Positions 44,641 to 54,164 are shown, numbered from the stretch's first letter. The stretch is 64,000 bases of DNA from VXYL01 sp965200375 (GCA_965200375.1 OZ241353.1:3038001-3102000); one strand, 5' to 3'. Program-made: numbers and translations. The notes: generated by a model from the sequence alone, not told the origin.

Positions 44641-44826
44641 TCGGCGCCGCGAAGCGAACCGCGGCTGTCGAGGCCCGTACTTTACGCCTCGCAAGGGCAC
44701 CGTCAAGGCGCCGGCGCGGACTGTCGTCGGTAGTGCCGAGGCAAGGCGCTCGCCGGCGCGGGCAGCGTTGTGTTCACCGCCGGGGCCATCTACGATCCGC
44801 GCTTGCCATGCCAACGGAGCCCACGG

Positions 44827-46242
44827 GTGGCCGGCCGCACCGTCTACGACAAGATATTCGAGGCCCACGCCGTTGCCGAGCGCGACGACGGCATGACCAT
44901 CCTCTACATCGACCGGCACCTGCTGCACGAGGTGACTTCGCCGCAGGCGTTCGAGGGTCTCGTGCTCGCGGGGCGGGAGCCCTGGCGGCGGGACGCGAAC
45001 CTGGCGACGCCGGACCACAACGTGCCCACCACCAACCGCGCCGCCGGCGTCGACGGCATCCTGGACCCGGTCGCCAAGGCGCAGGTGCTGGCGCTGGACG
45101 ACAACTGCAAGCGCTTCGCCATCCCGCAGTTCGAGATGACCGACGTGCGCCAGGGCATCGTCCACGTCGTCGGCCCGGAGCAGGGCGCGACGCTGCCGGG
45201 CATGACCATCGTCTGCGGCGATTCCCACACTTCCACCCACGGCGCCTTCGCGGCGCTGGCCCACGGCATCGGCACCTCGGAAGTGGAGCACGTGCTGGCC
45301 ACGCAGTGTCTGGCGCAGCGCAAGAGCGCCAACATGCGCGTCGTCGTCGACGGCCAGCTCGGCAAGGGGGTCGGCGCCAAGGACCTGGCGCTGGCGCTCA
45401 TCCGCCGCATCGGCACCGCTGGCGCCACCGGCCACGCCATCGAGTACGCCGGCAGCGCCGTCCGGGCGCTCTCCATGGAGGGCCGCATGACGCTGTGCAA
45501 CCTGTCCATCGAGGCGGGCGCGCGGGCCGGCCTCGTGGCCGTGGACGACGCTACCGTGGACTACCTGAGGGGCCGCCCATTCGCCCCCGTGGGCGTGCAG
45601 TGGGCGGCAGCCGAGGCGCACTGGCGCACTTTGGTCTCCGATGCGGACGCCGTCTTCGACCGCGAAACGGTCCTCGATGCCTCGGCGGTGGCGCCGCAGG
45701 TGAGCTGGGGCACCTCGCCGGAACTGGTGCTGGGCATCGACGAGGCGGTGCCGGCGCCGTCGAGCTTCGCCGAGGCGGACAAGCGCGAAGTGTGCGCGCG
45801 GGCGCTGGAATACATGGACCTGGCGCCCGGAACGCCGATTGCCTCGGTGCCCCTCGACAAGGTGTTCATCGGTTCCTGCACCAACGGCCGCATCGAGGAC
45901 CTGCGGGCCGCGGCGGCGGTGCTGGACGGGCGCAAGGTGGCCGCCGGGGTCCGCCAGGCGCTGGCCGTGCCGGGCTCCGGCCTGGTCAAGCGGCAGGCGG
46001 AGGCGGAAGGCATAGACGCGGTGTTCAAGTCCGCCGGCTTCGAGTGGCGGGACCCGGGTTGCTCGATGTGCCTGGCGATGAACGACGACCGGCTGGCCCC
46101 CGGCGAGCGCTGCGCGGCCACCTCCAACCGCAACTTCGAGGGCCGCCAGGGCTATCGCGGCCGCACGCACCTGGTGAGCCCGGCGATGGCGGCGGCGGCG
46201 GCGGTGGCCGGCCGCTTCGCGGACGTGCGGGAGATGCTGTGA
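44827..46242 (+). CDS. leuC: 3-isopropylmalate dehydratase, large subunit
   Basis: The GTG at 44827, 7 bases after GGAG (44816-44819), gives the typical N-terminus AGRTVYDKIFEAHAV; an in-frame ATG-like start further upstream at 44770 adds unsupported residues. The [4Fe-4S] cysteines lie in GSCTNGRIEDL and DPGCSMCLAMN; CGDSHTSTHGAFAALAHGIG is also characteristic. The enzyme isomerises 2-isopropylmalate to 3-isopropylmalate with LeuD in leucine synthesis. Length 471 is normal. Confidence 0.95.
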   Translation: MAGRTVYDKIFEAHAVAERDDGMTILYIDRHLLHEVTSPQAFEGLVLAGREPWRRDANLATPDHNVPTTNRAAGVDGILDPVAKAQVLALDDNCKRFAIPQFEMTDVRQGIVHVVGPEQGATLPGMTIVCGDSHTSTHGAFAALAHGIGTSEVEHVLATQCLAQRKSANMRVVVDGQLGKGVGAKDLALALIRRIGTAGATGHAIEYAGSAVRALSMEGRMTLCNLSIEAGARAGLVAVDDATVDYLRGRPFAPVGVQWAAAEAHWRTLVSDADAVFDRETVLDASAVAPQVSWGTSPELVLGIDEAVPAPSSFAEADKREVCARALEYMDLAPGTPIASVPLDKVFIGSCTNGRIEDLRAAAAVLDGRKVAAGVRQALAVPGSGLVKRQAEAEGIDAVFKSAGFEWRDPGCSMCLAMNDDRLAPGERCAATSNRNFEGRQGYRGRTHLVSPAMAAAAAVAGRFADVREML

Positions 46243-46261
46243 ACCCCGGGCCGATCCGCTG

Positions 46262-46918
46262 ATGCGCCCCTTCGACACCCATCGCGGCATCGTCGTGCCC
46301 TTGGACCGGGCCAACGTGGACACGGACCAGATCATCCCCAAGCAGTTCCTGAAGTCCATTCGCCGCACCGGCTTCGGCGACAACCTGTTCGACGCCTGGC
46401 GCTACCTGGACGAAGGCGACATCGGCATGGACCCGGGCGGGCGCCGCATCGATCGCGGCTTCGTGCTCAACCAGCCGCGCTACGCCGAGGGCAGCATTCT
46501 CTTGGCGCGGCGCAACTTCGGCTGCGGTTCGAGCCGCGAGCACGCCGTGTGGGCGCTCCTGGAGTACGGCTTCCGCTGCGTCCTCGCGCCGAGCTTCGCC
46601 GACATCTTCGCCACCAACGCGCAGAAGAACGGGCTGCTGCTGGTGGCGCTGCCCGAAGCGGATGTGGAAGCGCTCTTTGCCCGGACGGAAGCCGAGCCGG
46701 GCTTCTCGCTGGCCGTGGACCTCGCCGCGCAGCGCATCGCCGGCGACGACGTGAGCCTGGGCTTCGCCATCGAGCCGAGCCTCAAGCGGCTGCTGCTCGA
46801 AGGCTTGGACGACATCGCCCTCACGCTTCGCCACGCGGACGCCATCCGCCGTTTCGAGGCGGAACATCGCCAGCGCCTGCCTTGGGCGTTCGGCCAGCCG
46901 GAAGCGAGCGGGGCGTGA
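46262..46918 (+). CDS. leuD: 3-isopropylmalate dehydratase, small subunit
   Basis: The 218-residue protein has NVDTDQIIPKQFLKSI and the swivel motif FGCGSSREHAVWALLEYGF of LeuD. It starts 19 bases after leuC and forms the active heterodimer with it. Confidence 0.95.
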   Translation: MRPFDTHRGIVVPLDRANVDTDQIIPKQFLKSIRRTGFGDNLFDAWRYLDEGDIGMDPGGRRIDRGFVLNQPRYAEGSILLARRNFGCGSSREHAVWALLEYGFRCVLAPSFADIFATNAQKNGLLLVALPEADVEALFARTEAEPGFSLAVDLAAQRIAGDDVSLGFAIEPSLKRLLLEGLDDIALTLRHADAIRRFEAEHRQRLPWAFGQPEASGA

Positions 46919-46934
46919 GCGGGCGGGAGGCGGC

Positions 46935-48011
46935 ATGACCCACGCCGTGCTGGTGATCCCCGGCGACGGCATCGGCGCCGAGATCATGCCCCACGCGGTG
47001 CGCGTGCTCGGCGCGCTGGGGCTGGACTTCCGCTTCTCCTACGCCGACATGGGCGGCTGCGCCATCGACCGGCACGGCACGCCCCTGCCGGCGGCGACGC
47101 TTGCCGCGGCCCGGCAGGCGGACGCGGTGCTGCTCGGCGCCGTCGGCGGCCCGAAGTGGGACGCTCTGCCCATGGACCAGCGCCCGGAGAAGGGCCTGCT
47201 CGGCCTGCGCTCCGGCCTCGATCTGTTCGCCAATCTGCGCCCGGCGCTCACCTTCGCGCCCCTGGCCGCGGCATCGTCGCTGAAGGCCGAGCTGGTGGCT
47301 GGCCTCGACATCCTCATCGTCCGCGAGCTCACCGGCGGCATCTATTTCGGCGAGCCCCGGGGCGTGGTGCGGGACAACGCCGGGCGGCGGGGCTTCAACA
47401 CCCTGGTGTACGACGAGCGGGAGATCGGCCGCATCGCCAGAGTGGCCTTCGATCTCGCCGGCAAGCGCCGGGGCAAGGTCACCTCCGTGGACAAGGCCAA
47501 CGTGCTGGAAGTGACCCAGCTGTGGCGCGACGTGGTGACCGAAACCCATGCGGAGTATCCGCAGGTGGCGCTGGAGCATCTGTACGTGGACAACGCCGCC
47601 ATGCAGCTGGTGCGGGCGCCGAAGCAGTTCGACGTGGTGGTCACCGGCAACATGTTCGGAGACATTCTCTCGGACGTCGCCGCCATGCTCACCGGCTCCT
47701 TAGGCATGCTGCCGTCGGCGTCGCTTGGGGAGAGCGGCCAGGGCCTCTACGAACCGGTCCACGGCACGGCGCCGGACATCGCCGGCAGGAACGTCGCCAA
47801 CCCGCTGGCGACGATCCTGTCCACGGCCATGATGCTGCGCTACAGCCTGGACGAAGCGGCGGCGGCCGGCCGAATCGAAGCCGCGGTGTACGCGGTGCTG
47901 GACCAGGGCCTGCGCACCGCGGACATCATGCCGCCGGACGCCGCTGCAGATCTCCGCTGCGTGGGCACGGACGCGATGGCGGATGCGGTGATCGCCGCGC
48001 TCGGCCGCTAG
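46935..48011 (+). CDS. leuB: 3-isopropylmalate dehydrogenase
   Basis: The 358-residue NAD-dependent decarboxylating dehydrogenase has VIPGDGIGAEIM, LLGAVGGPKWD, VRELTGGIYFGEPRG, the DKANVLEVTQLWR substrate motif and GNMFGDILSDVAAMLTGSLG. It catalyses the third step of leucine synthesis. Spacing of 16 bases from leuD supports co-transcription. Confidence 0.95.
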   Translation: MTHAVLVIPGDGIGAEIMPHAVRVLGALGLDFRFSYADMGGCAIDRHGTPLPAATLAAARQADAVLLGAVGGPKWDALPMDQRPEKGLLGLRSGLDLFANLRPALTFAPLAAASSLKAELVAGLDILIVRELTGGIYFGEPRGVVRDNAGRRGFNTLVYDEREIGRIARVAFDLAGKRRGKVTSVDKANVLEVTQLWRDVVTETHAEYPQVALEHLYVDNAAMQLVRAPKQFDVVVTGNMFGDILSDVAAMLTGSLGMLPSASLGESGQGLYEPVHGTAPDIAGRNVANPLATILSTAMMLRYSLDEAAAAGRIEAAVYAVLDQGLRTADIMPPDAAADLRCVGTDAMADAVIAALGR

Positions 48012-48019
48012 GCCGCCCC

Positions 48020-49033
48020 GTGGAAGCTGCCAATGTCGCCGTCGTCGGCGCCACCGGCGCCGTTGGCGAAGCGATGCGCGAGATACTCGCCGAGCGCCGC
48101 TTCCCCTTCGGCGAGGTGCGGCTGGTCGCCAGCGAGCGTTCCGCCGGCAAGCGGCTGCCGGTGGGCGAGCGCACGTTCGCCGTGCAGGTGCTCGACGAGT
48201 TCGACTTCTCCGACACCCAGATCGCCCTCTTCTCCGCTGGCGGCGCCGTCTCCGCCGAGCATGCCCCCCGGGCCGCCGCGGCCGGCGCGGTGGTCATCGA
48301 CAACACCTCCCGGTTCCGCATGGACGAGGAGGTACCGCTGGTGGTGCCGGAGGTGAATCCAGAGCGCATCGCCGACGGCATCGGCCCGAACATCATCGCC
48401 AATCCCAACTGCTCGACCATCCAGATGACAGTGGCGCTCAAACCCATCTACGACGCCGTGGGCATAGAGCGCGTCAACGTGGCCACCTACCAGGCCGTCT
48501 CCGGCGCCGGCATGGCCGGGGTGCGGGAGCTGGCCGGCCAGACGGCCAACCTGCTGAACGCCAAGCCCCTCGAAGACGCCAAGGCGCATCCGACCCAGAT
48601 CGCCTTCAACGCCATCGCCCATGCCTGGGACATCGGCGACAACGGCTACTCCGTGGAGGAGATGAAGATGGTGGCCGAGACGCGGAAGATCTTCGCCGAC
48701 GAGACCATCCGCGTGAACCCCACCTGCGTGCGGGTGCCGGTGTTCTACGGCCACTCCGAGGCGCTGCACATCGAAACCACGGATCCCATCTCCGCCCTGG
48801 ACGCCGCGGACCTCCTGCGCCGGGCGCCGGGGGTGACGGTGGTGGACGACCCCGCCGCCAGCCCCACGGCCGTGGACCACGCCGCCAACCAGGACGCCGT
48901 GTTCGTCGGCCGCATCCGCGAGGACTTGACCTGCGAACGCGGCCTGAACCTGTGGGTGGTGGCGGACAACGTGCGCAAGGGCGCGGCCTTGAACAGCATC
49001 CAGATCGCCGAACTGCTGCTGCCGCAGCTCTGA
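48020..49033 (+). CDS. asd: Aspartate-semialdehyde dehydrogenase
   Basis: GTG 8 bases after leuB gives a 337-residue enzyme with NVAVVGATGAVGEAM, the catalytic IIANPNCSTIQM cysteine, and the substrate-binding VRVPVFYGHSEALHIE. It makes aspartate semialdehyde for lysine/diaminopimelate, threonine and methionine. leuC-leuD-leuB-asd is a common gammaproteobacterial order. FimV, which often follows asd in pseudomonads, is not present; a KdsD-like gene follows. Confidence 0.94.
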   Translation: MEAANVAVVGATGAVGEAMREILAERRFPFGEVRLVASERSAGKRLPVGERTFAVQVLDEFDFSDTQIALFSAGGAVSAEHAPRAAAAGAVVIDNTSRFRMDEEVPLVVPEVNPERIADGIGPNIIANPNCSTIQMTVALKPIYDAVGIERVNVATYQAVSGAGMAGVRELAGQTANLLNAKPLEDAKAHPTQIAFNAIAHAWDIGDNGYSVEEMKMVAETRKIFADETIRVNPTCVRVPVFYGHSEALHIETTDPISALDAADLLRRAPGVTVVDDPAASPTAVDHAANQDAVFVGRIREDLTCERGLNLWVVADNVRKGAALNSIQIAELLLPQL

Positions 49034-49035
49034 CC

Positions 49036-50046
49036 TTGGCGGCGCCCGGCACAGACGCCGTCCTCGAACGCGCCGGCGCGATGTTCGCGCACTACGCCCG
49101 GGCGATGGAGGCGACCCGGGAACTGCTCGACGAACGCCTAGCGGCCGCGGTGCGGCTGCTCGCCGGCCTCGATTCGATCCTGATCGTCACTGGCCTCGGC
49201 AAGAGCGGCCTGGTGGCGCAGAAGGCCGCGGCGACCCTCTCCAGCACCGGCACCTCGGCGGCCTTCGTGCATCCGGTGGAGGCGCTGCACGGGGATCTCG
49301 GCATCGTCCGCCCCGGCGCCGCCCTGCTGGCGCTCTCGAAGAGCGGCGGCAACGCCGAGACCATCGCCTTCGCGCAGCAGTTCAAGGCGGTGGCGGCGGG
49401 GCAGGTGGTGGCGCTGACGGAACCGGGCTCGCGCCTCGCGGCCATCGCCGACATCGCCTTGGAGATTCCGCGGCTGCCGGAGATAGACGCCTTCGACCTT
49501 GCGCCCACCACCAGCGCCGCGACCAGCATGGCGGTGTGCGACGCGCTGGCGATCCTGGTGCAGGAGGCCAAGGGCCTGACGGACCGGGACTTCGCCCGCT
49601 TCCACCCCAGCGGGGCCCTCGGCAAGCGGCTGCTCGTCTCCGTGGCCCAGGTGATGATCAAGGGCGACGCGCTGCCGGTGGTGGACACCGCCATGCGCTT
49701 TCCGGACCTCGTCTACCGAATTTCCTCCAAGGGCATCGGCATGACGGTGGTGGTGGACGCCGCCGGCGAACACGCCGGGGTGGTGACGGACGCGGACATC
49801 CGCCGCCTGCTGCTGCGCGGCGAGCGCGTGGACGCGCTGACGGTGGCGGAGTGCGTCTCCCGCAGCCGCCGGGGGGCCGAGAGCAGCGCCCCGGCCGAGG
49901 TGCGGGGCGCCGCGTCCCCGGACACCCTGGCCATCGACTGCCTGCGGCAGATGCAGCGCAGCGAGATCACGCATCTGGTGATCCTGGACGGCCGCCGCCC
50001 CGTCGGCGTGGTGCGGCTGCAGGATCTGATCGCCGCCGGCTTCTGA
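49036..50046 (+). CDS. kdsD: Arabinose-5-phosphate isomerase (KdsD/GutQ-like)
   Basis: The protein has a SIS domain (ILIVTGLGKSGLVAQKAAAT, LLALSKSGGNAET, the HPSGALGKRLL motif) followed by two CBS domains. KdsD converts ribulose-5-phosphate to arabinose-5-phosphate for the Kdo of lipopolysaccharide. TTG at 49036, 2 bases after the asd stop, gives 336 residues and the normal N-terminal helix; an ATG at 49081 would drop 15 residues. The usual lpt/kdsC neighbours are missing, so this may be a GutQ-like paralogue. Confidence 0.85.
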   Translation: MAAPGTDAVLERAGAMFAHYARAMEATRELLDERLAAAVRLLAGLDSILIVTGLGKSGLVAQKAAATLSSTGTSAAFVHPVEALHGDLGIVRPGAALLALSKSGGNAETIAFAQQFKAVAAGQVVALTEPGSRLAAIADIALEIPRLPEIDAFDLAPTTSAATSMAVCDALAILVQEAKGLTDRDFARFHPSGALGKRLLVSVAQVMIKGDALPVVDTAMRFPDLVYRISSKGIGMTVVVDAAGEHAGVVTDADIRRLLLRGERVDALTVAECVSRSRRGAESSAPAEVRGAASPDTLAIDCLRQMQRSEITHLVILDGRRPVGVVRLQDLIAAGF

Positions 50047-50372
50047 GGGACCGCTGTCGAGCCTCCGCGGGGCAGCCGCGCCGACATCGGGCGCGAACCG
50101 CGCTGCCGGGCCGCGGGGCACGGGTAGTGGGCCAACCCGATTGCGATGACGGATGAGCTGGCGGCACGGTGCCGATCTGGACCATCACTCCAATGTGGCT
50201 TTGGTAGTAGTGCCGTGGGATGGCCGCGGCATGGGCAATGTCCCGCGCGGCTGTAGGAAATCCCCCCGACCCGCTGCGCTGGGCTCTTGCGCCGGGTTAT
50301 GGTCGCCGCGCTCGCTTGAGAGGCGGCTGCCGCTGCGGCGCCGCTCCGGAGAACCGCACCTTGGAGGCGGCA
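50047..50372. other. Gene-free interval
   Basis: The 326 bases between the kdsD-like gene and the SpoIIM-like gene hold no convincing gene on either strand. There is no recognisable tRNA, repeat or terminator with a T-run. A promoter for the downstream run of genes is likely but none stands out. Confidence 0.6.
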
Positions 50373-50969
50373 ATGCAGCTCTTCGCGTGGCGATCGACAT
50401 TCGCGCTGGCCTGCCTGGTGTGGCTGGCTGGCACGGCACTGGGCTACTCGGCGATGGCATCGGCCGGCAAGCTGCCGCAGGCGGAACTCAAGGGCCTGGA
50501 CCGGGAGACGGGCGAGATCGCCGCGTCCGCGCCGGCGGAACGGCAGGCATGGGGTCTCTTCGCCTTCGTCCTGACCCGCAACCTCACCGTCTACCTGTGG
50601 CTGCTCACCGGCATCCTGTGCGCCGGCGTCAGCACCTTCCTGGTGCTGGCCGGCAATGGCCTGATGCTCGGCCAGGTTGTCGGTGCCGGAGTGGCATCCG
50701 GGCTGCCGGCCGGGGCGTTGGCGGACTTGCTGCTCACCCACGGCGTGTTGGAGATCGGTGCGCTGTGCATCGCCGGGGCGGTGGGCTTCCAGGGCCTGTG
50801 GCTGGCGCTGCACTGGTCCCGGGGCGGCTGGTCCGCGGTGCGGGCGTTGCGCCTCGGCTGGGTGCTGGCCTTCGGCCTGGCGGCGCTGACGGTGGCGGCC
50901 GGCGTCGAGGCGTTCGTCACCACCGGGCTGTCGGCAGGTTGGACGGCGGACCAGGTTGGCGCCGCGTGA
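50373..50969 (+). CDS. SpoIIM/DUF95-like integral membrane protein
   Basis: The ATG has GGAGG upstream (within 50363-50368). The 198-residue protein has about five hydrophobic segments and the motif LLTHGVLEIGALCIAG (HGxxE), the hallmark of the SpoIIM (DUF95) family. In non-sporulating bacteria these proteins are of unknown role, often linked to membrane or transporter functions. The stop overlaps the next gene (GTGA). Confidence 0.75.
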   Translation: MQLFAWRSTFALACLVWLAGTALGYSAMASAGKLPQAELKGLDRETGEIAASAPAERQAWGLFAFVLTRNLTVYLWLLTGILCAGVSTFLVLAGNGLMLGQVVGAGVASGLPAGALADLLLTHGVLEIGALCIAGAVGFQGLWLALHWSRGGWSAVRALRLGWVLAFGLAALTVAAGVEAFVTTGLSAGWTADQVGAA

Positions 50970-51562
50970 GCGGGGCGGGCGCTTCGCAGACCTGGCAGCC
51001 GCTGCTGCCCCTGGCGGCGTGGCTGCTCGGGGCCGCGGCGCTCGCCGGGGTGCTGGCGGAGACGCTGTTTCAGGACTCGCACATGGCGTTCGCCTACGCG
51101 CGGTTGGCGGCGTACGCGTCCTCGCTGATGGTTGGCGCCATGCTGGTGGGAGCGCTGGCGGTGTTCGGCTTGAGCTGCGGCGCCATGCTGTGGTGGCTGG
51201 ACGACGCCCAGAGCCCCGGACGCATCTTCCGCGCCGTCTGCCTCTCTTCCTGGGCGTTCGCGGCCTACACTTGGGTCGGCGTGGCGCTGGTGCTGTGGGA
51301 CCGGCCAGCGGCGCTGACGGCGGAGGACTTCGGAGACTTGGAGCGCCTGCAGGCGCGCTTGGAGGCGATGACGGCCTACCAGTGGCTGGGGGGCTTCCAC
51401 TACGGCGCGAACGGGGCGTTCCTGCTGCTCGCGGTCGTCCTGCTGGCGCGGGCGGCCAAGCCGGTGAACGCGGTGCTGGGCGTGGCGTTCGGCGCCGCCG
51501 CGCTGCTGGCCATTTTCTCCGGCCTCGGCGTCCTGGCTGGCGCTGTGCAGGCCGCTGAGTGA
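50966..51562 (+). CDS. Integral membrane protein, unknown
   Basis: GTG overlaps the SpoIIM-like stop. The 198-residue product has about five hydrophobic segments (LLPLAAWLLGAAALAGVL, LMVGAMLVGALAVFGL, AFAAYTWVGVALVLW, and two near the C-terminus) and no clear catalytic motif. The overlap suggests that it acts with the SpoIIM-like protein. Confidence 0.75.
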   Translation: MSGAGASQTWQPLLPLAAWLLGAAALAGVLAETLFQDSHMAFAYARLAAYASSLMVGAMLVGALAVFGLSCGAMLWWLDDAQSPGRIFRAVCLSSWAFAAYTWVGVALVLWDRPAALTAEDFGDLERLQARLEAMTAYQWLGGFHYGANGAFLLLAVVLLARAAKPVNAVLGVAFGAAALLAIFSGLGVLAGAVQAAE

Positions 51563-51601
51563 CGTTCGAGCCGACAACGTTTGAGGAGCGCTCAAGAGAC
51601 A

Positions 51602-52825
51602 ATGAAGAAGACACTGCTCGCGGCGACGGTGGTGGTGGCGGCGCTCGCTGCGCTGCTGGCGGTGGCGATGCGGGGCGCGCCGCCGCTGACGGTGGAAGTG
51701 GCCGCGGTCGGCGTACGGGACCTGCGTCCCGCGGTGGCCGCCTCGGGACGGATCATCCACGGCAACGAAGTGCGGCTCACCAGCGAAGTGGTCGGCAAGG
51801 TGGAGGCCGTCTACGTCGAGGAAGGGGCCGCGGTGGCGGCTGGCGACCTGGTGCTGGCCATCGACGACAAGGCGTTCGCGGCCCGGGTGTCCGAGAGCCG
51901 CGCTGCCGTGCGTCTGCGGCAGATCGACATCGAGCGCAAGCAGCTCGCCATCGAGACGCTGCGCCGGAAGTACGAACGCAACCGGCGGCTGTTCGACATC
52001 GGGCTGCTCGAGCAGGGCGCCTTCGACGAAGTGGCGCATGGCTATCGCGCCGCCGGCATAGACCTCGACTCCTCCCGGGAGCTCTTGGCCCAGGCCAAGG
52101 CCAACCTGGCCCAGTCCACCGAACAGCTGGAGAAAACGAAGGTCGTCTCCCCCATCGCGGGGACGGTGACTGCGCTGGACATCGAAGTCGGCGAGACGGC
52201 CATTGCCAGCACCACCAACGTGCCCGGCAGCGGCCTGATGGTGATCGCGGACCCCGCGAGCCTGCTCACCGAGGTGTACGTGGACGAAGCGGACATCGCC
52301 GACGTCCGCGTTGGCCAAGCCGCGCAAGTCGTGGCCGTCGCCTATCCGAACTCGCCGCTGTCGGGTACCGTCGAGTACGTGGCCGGCACGGCCAGGCAGC
52401 ACTCGGATCGGCGCGGCCCTTCGTTCCGGGTGCGCATTCGCCTGCATCGCGGGGCAGGGGGGCCGCGGCTGCTCTCCGGCATGTCCTGCCGCGCCGAGAT
52501 CTTCCTCACCGATGGCGAGCCGCTCACCGTGGTGCCCATTCGCGCCATCGTCAGCCGGGAGGATGCGGCCTTGAAGGCGGTGCATCACCTCTACGTCGTG
52601 TCGGCCGCCGCCGAGGGCGGCGAGGTGGCGGGACCGGTTCGCAAGGTGCAAGTGGAGCTGGGCCGCTCGGACGTCGAGTATCAGGAAATCCTCGCCGGGC
52701 CAGCGATCGGGGACTACGTGGTGGTAGGTCCGGCGCGCACGTTGCGCTATCTCCGGGACGGCCAGGCCGTGGTTGCGGCGGCCCCCGGCGGCGTTGCGCC
52801 CGTGGGCGAATCGCAGGGGGCGTGA
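51602..52825 (+). CDS. HlyD-type membrane-fusion protein
   Basis: ATG at 51602 opens a membrane anchor (TLLAATVVVAALAALLAVAM), followed by a lipoyl half (LTSEVVGKVEAVYVEEGAAV), a coiled-coil hairpin with KQLAIETLRRKYERNR, the second half (KVVSPIAGTVTALDIEVGE) and a beta-barrel. No ABC ATPase or permease lies next to it, so its partner is elsewhere, or the two preceding membrane proteins act as an atypical partner. It is 407 residues. Confidence 0.85.
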   Translation: MKKTLLAATVVVAALAALLAVAMRGAPPLTVEVAAVGVRDLRPAVAASGRIIHGNEVRLTSEVVGKVEAVYVEEGAAVAAGDLVLAIDDKAFAARVSESRAAVRLRQIDIERKQLAIETLRRKYERNRRLFDIGLLEQGAFDEVAHGYRAAGIDLDSSRELLAQAKANLAQSTEQLEKTKVVSPIAGTVTALDIEVGETAIASTTNVPGSGLMVIADPASLLTEVYVDEADIADVRVGQAAQVVAVAYPNSPLSGTVEYVAGTARQHSDRRGPSFRVRIRLHRGAGGPRLLSGMSCRAEIFLTDGEPLTVVPIRAIVSREDAALKAVHHLYVVSAAAEGGEVAGPVRKVQVELGRSDVEYQEILAGPAIGDYVVVGPARTLRYLRDGQAVVAAAPGGVAPVGESQGA

Positions 52826-52843
52826 ACTCGCCCGCCTCGCGCC

Positions 52844-53527
52844 ATGGCCACCGCGTCGGCCAGCGTCGTCGTGCCGGTGCTCGACGATGCCGACGGGCTA
52901 GCGGCGCTGTTGCGGGACCTGCGCCAGGATCCCGGGCTCGAGATCGTCGTCGTGGATGGTGGCAGCCGCGACGACAGCCTCGCGCTGGCCCGAGCTGGCG
53001 CGGACCTCGCGCTGGCCGCGGCGCCGAGCCGCGGCGGCCAGCTGCGTCGGGGGGCTGAGGCCGCCAGCGGCGAGTGGCTGTGGCTGCTGCATGCCGACAG
53101 TCGCATCTCCCAAGCGGTGCTGGACGCCTTCGCCGTGGTTCGGCAGGGGGACCCCGGCTGGGGCTGGTTCCGCGTTCGACTGGACGGCCCCGAGCCGCTG
53201 CTGCGCGTGGTCGAGTGGACGATGCGCCGGCGCGCGGCCTGGACCGGCATCGCCACCGGCGACCAGGGCGTCTTCGTCCACAGGCGGCTGCTCGACGCCG
53301 CCGGCGGCGTGCCGGCGCAACCCCTGATGGAAGACGTGGAACTCAGCCGACGCCTTGGCCGACTGGCGCGGCCTCGGCCCGTCTCGGAGATCATCGTCAC
53401 TTCGGCGCGGCGGTGGCAACGCGACGGGGTGCTGCGCACCGTCTGCGCCATGTGGCGGCTGCGCCTGCGCTACTTCGCCGGAGCGGATCCGGAGGCGCTG
53501 CGGCGCCGCTACTACGGCCCGAAGTGA
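52844..53527 (+). CDS. GT2-like glycosyltransferase, TIGR04283 type
   Basis: The 227-residue protein has the GT-A start SVVVPVLDDADGL, the nucleotide motif LEIVVVDGGSRDDSL, the WLWLLHADSRIS (DxD-like) strand and TGDQGVFVHRRLLDAAGG, typical of the small glycosyltransferases named for arsenosugar synthesis. The actual sugar product is unknown. It overlaps the next gene by 4 bases. Confidence 0.8.
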   Translation: MATASASVVVPVLDDADGLAALLRDLRQDPGLEIVVVDGGSRDDSLALARAGADLALAAAPSRGGQLRRGAEAASGEWLWLLHADSRISQAVLDAFAVVRQGDPGWGWFRVRLDGPEPLLRVVEWTMRRRAAWTGIATGDQGVFVHRRLLDAAGGVPAQPLMEDVELSRRLGRLARPRPVSEIIVTSARRWQRDGVLRTVCAMWRLRLRYFAGADPEALRRRYYGPK

Positions 53528-54108
53528 AGCGCTTGGACGCCAGCGGCCTGCCGCGTTTGGCGCTGTTCGCCAAGGCGCCGGTGCTCGGCGCCGTGAAGAC
53601 CCGGCTGGCCGTGGCCATGGGCGCTACCGCGGCGTTGGAGACGCATCGGCGCCTGCTGCTGGAGACCCTGGCCCGGTTGGCGCCCGGCCGCGGCGCTTTC
53701 GCGCCGGAGCTTTGGCTTGCCGGGCCGGGCGCGGCCTGGCGCCGGTGCCTGCCGGTTCGCCAGCAGCCGGCGGGCGATCTCGGCACCCGCATGGCGGCGG
53801 CCTTCGCCGATGGCGTGACGGTGCTGGTCGGCAGCGACGTGCCCGGGCTGGCGCCCGCCTATGTCGAAGCCGCGCTCGACAAGCTGGCGGAGGCGGAGGT
53901 GGTGATCGGGCCGACGGATGATGGCGGCTACTGCCTCGTCGCCATGCGCGAGCCGCAGCCGGCGTTGTTCGAGGACATTCCCTGGGGCACGGACGCGGTG
54001 CTGGCCGCCACGCGCGCGGCGGCCGGAGAGCGGGCGCTGGCGTTGCTGGAGCCGCTGTGGGACGTCGACGACGTGGCGGACTGGCGGCGCTGGCGGCTAC
54101 TCGAGTAG
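53524..54108 (+). CDS. GT-A-like transferase, TIGR04282/DUF2064 type
   Basis: The 194-residue product has LALFAKAPVLGAVKTRLA and the VIGPTDDGGYCLVAM motif with downstream DIPWGTDAVLAATRA, characteristic of DUF2064 proteins that are often paired with TIGR04283 glycosyltransferases. GTG overlaps the previous stop. A similar fold is used by the nucleotidyl-transferase CofC, but the GxTDDGGY motif favours DUF2064. Confidence 0.8.
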   Translation: MKRLDASGLPRLALFAKAPVLGAVKTRLAVAMGATAALETHRRLLLETLARLAPGRGAFAPELWLAGPGAAWRRCLPVRQQPAGDLGTRMAAAFADGVTVLVGSDVPGLAPAYVEAALDKLAEAEVVIGPTDDGGYCLVAMREPQPALFEDIPWGTDAVLAATRAAAGERALALLEPLWDVDDVADWRRWRLLE

Positions 54109-54150
54109 CTATTCCAAGTGAGCGACAGCTAGGCCCCTAAACTGCGCTCT

Positions 54151-54164
54151 ACGTCCTAGGCATG
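54151..54164. repeat. Direct repeat, left copy
   Basis: ACGTCCTAGGCATG occurs here, 23 bases beyond the NACHT stop, and again at 56484-56497 across the NACHT start codon. The 14 bases are identical; neighbouring bases differ. Confidence 0.85.
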
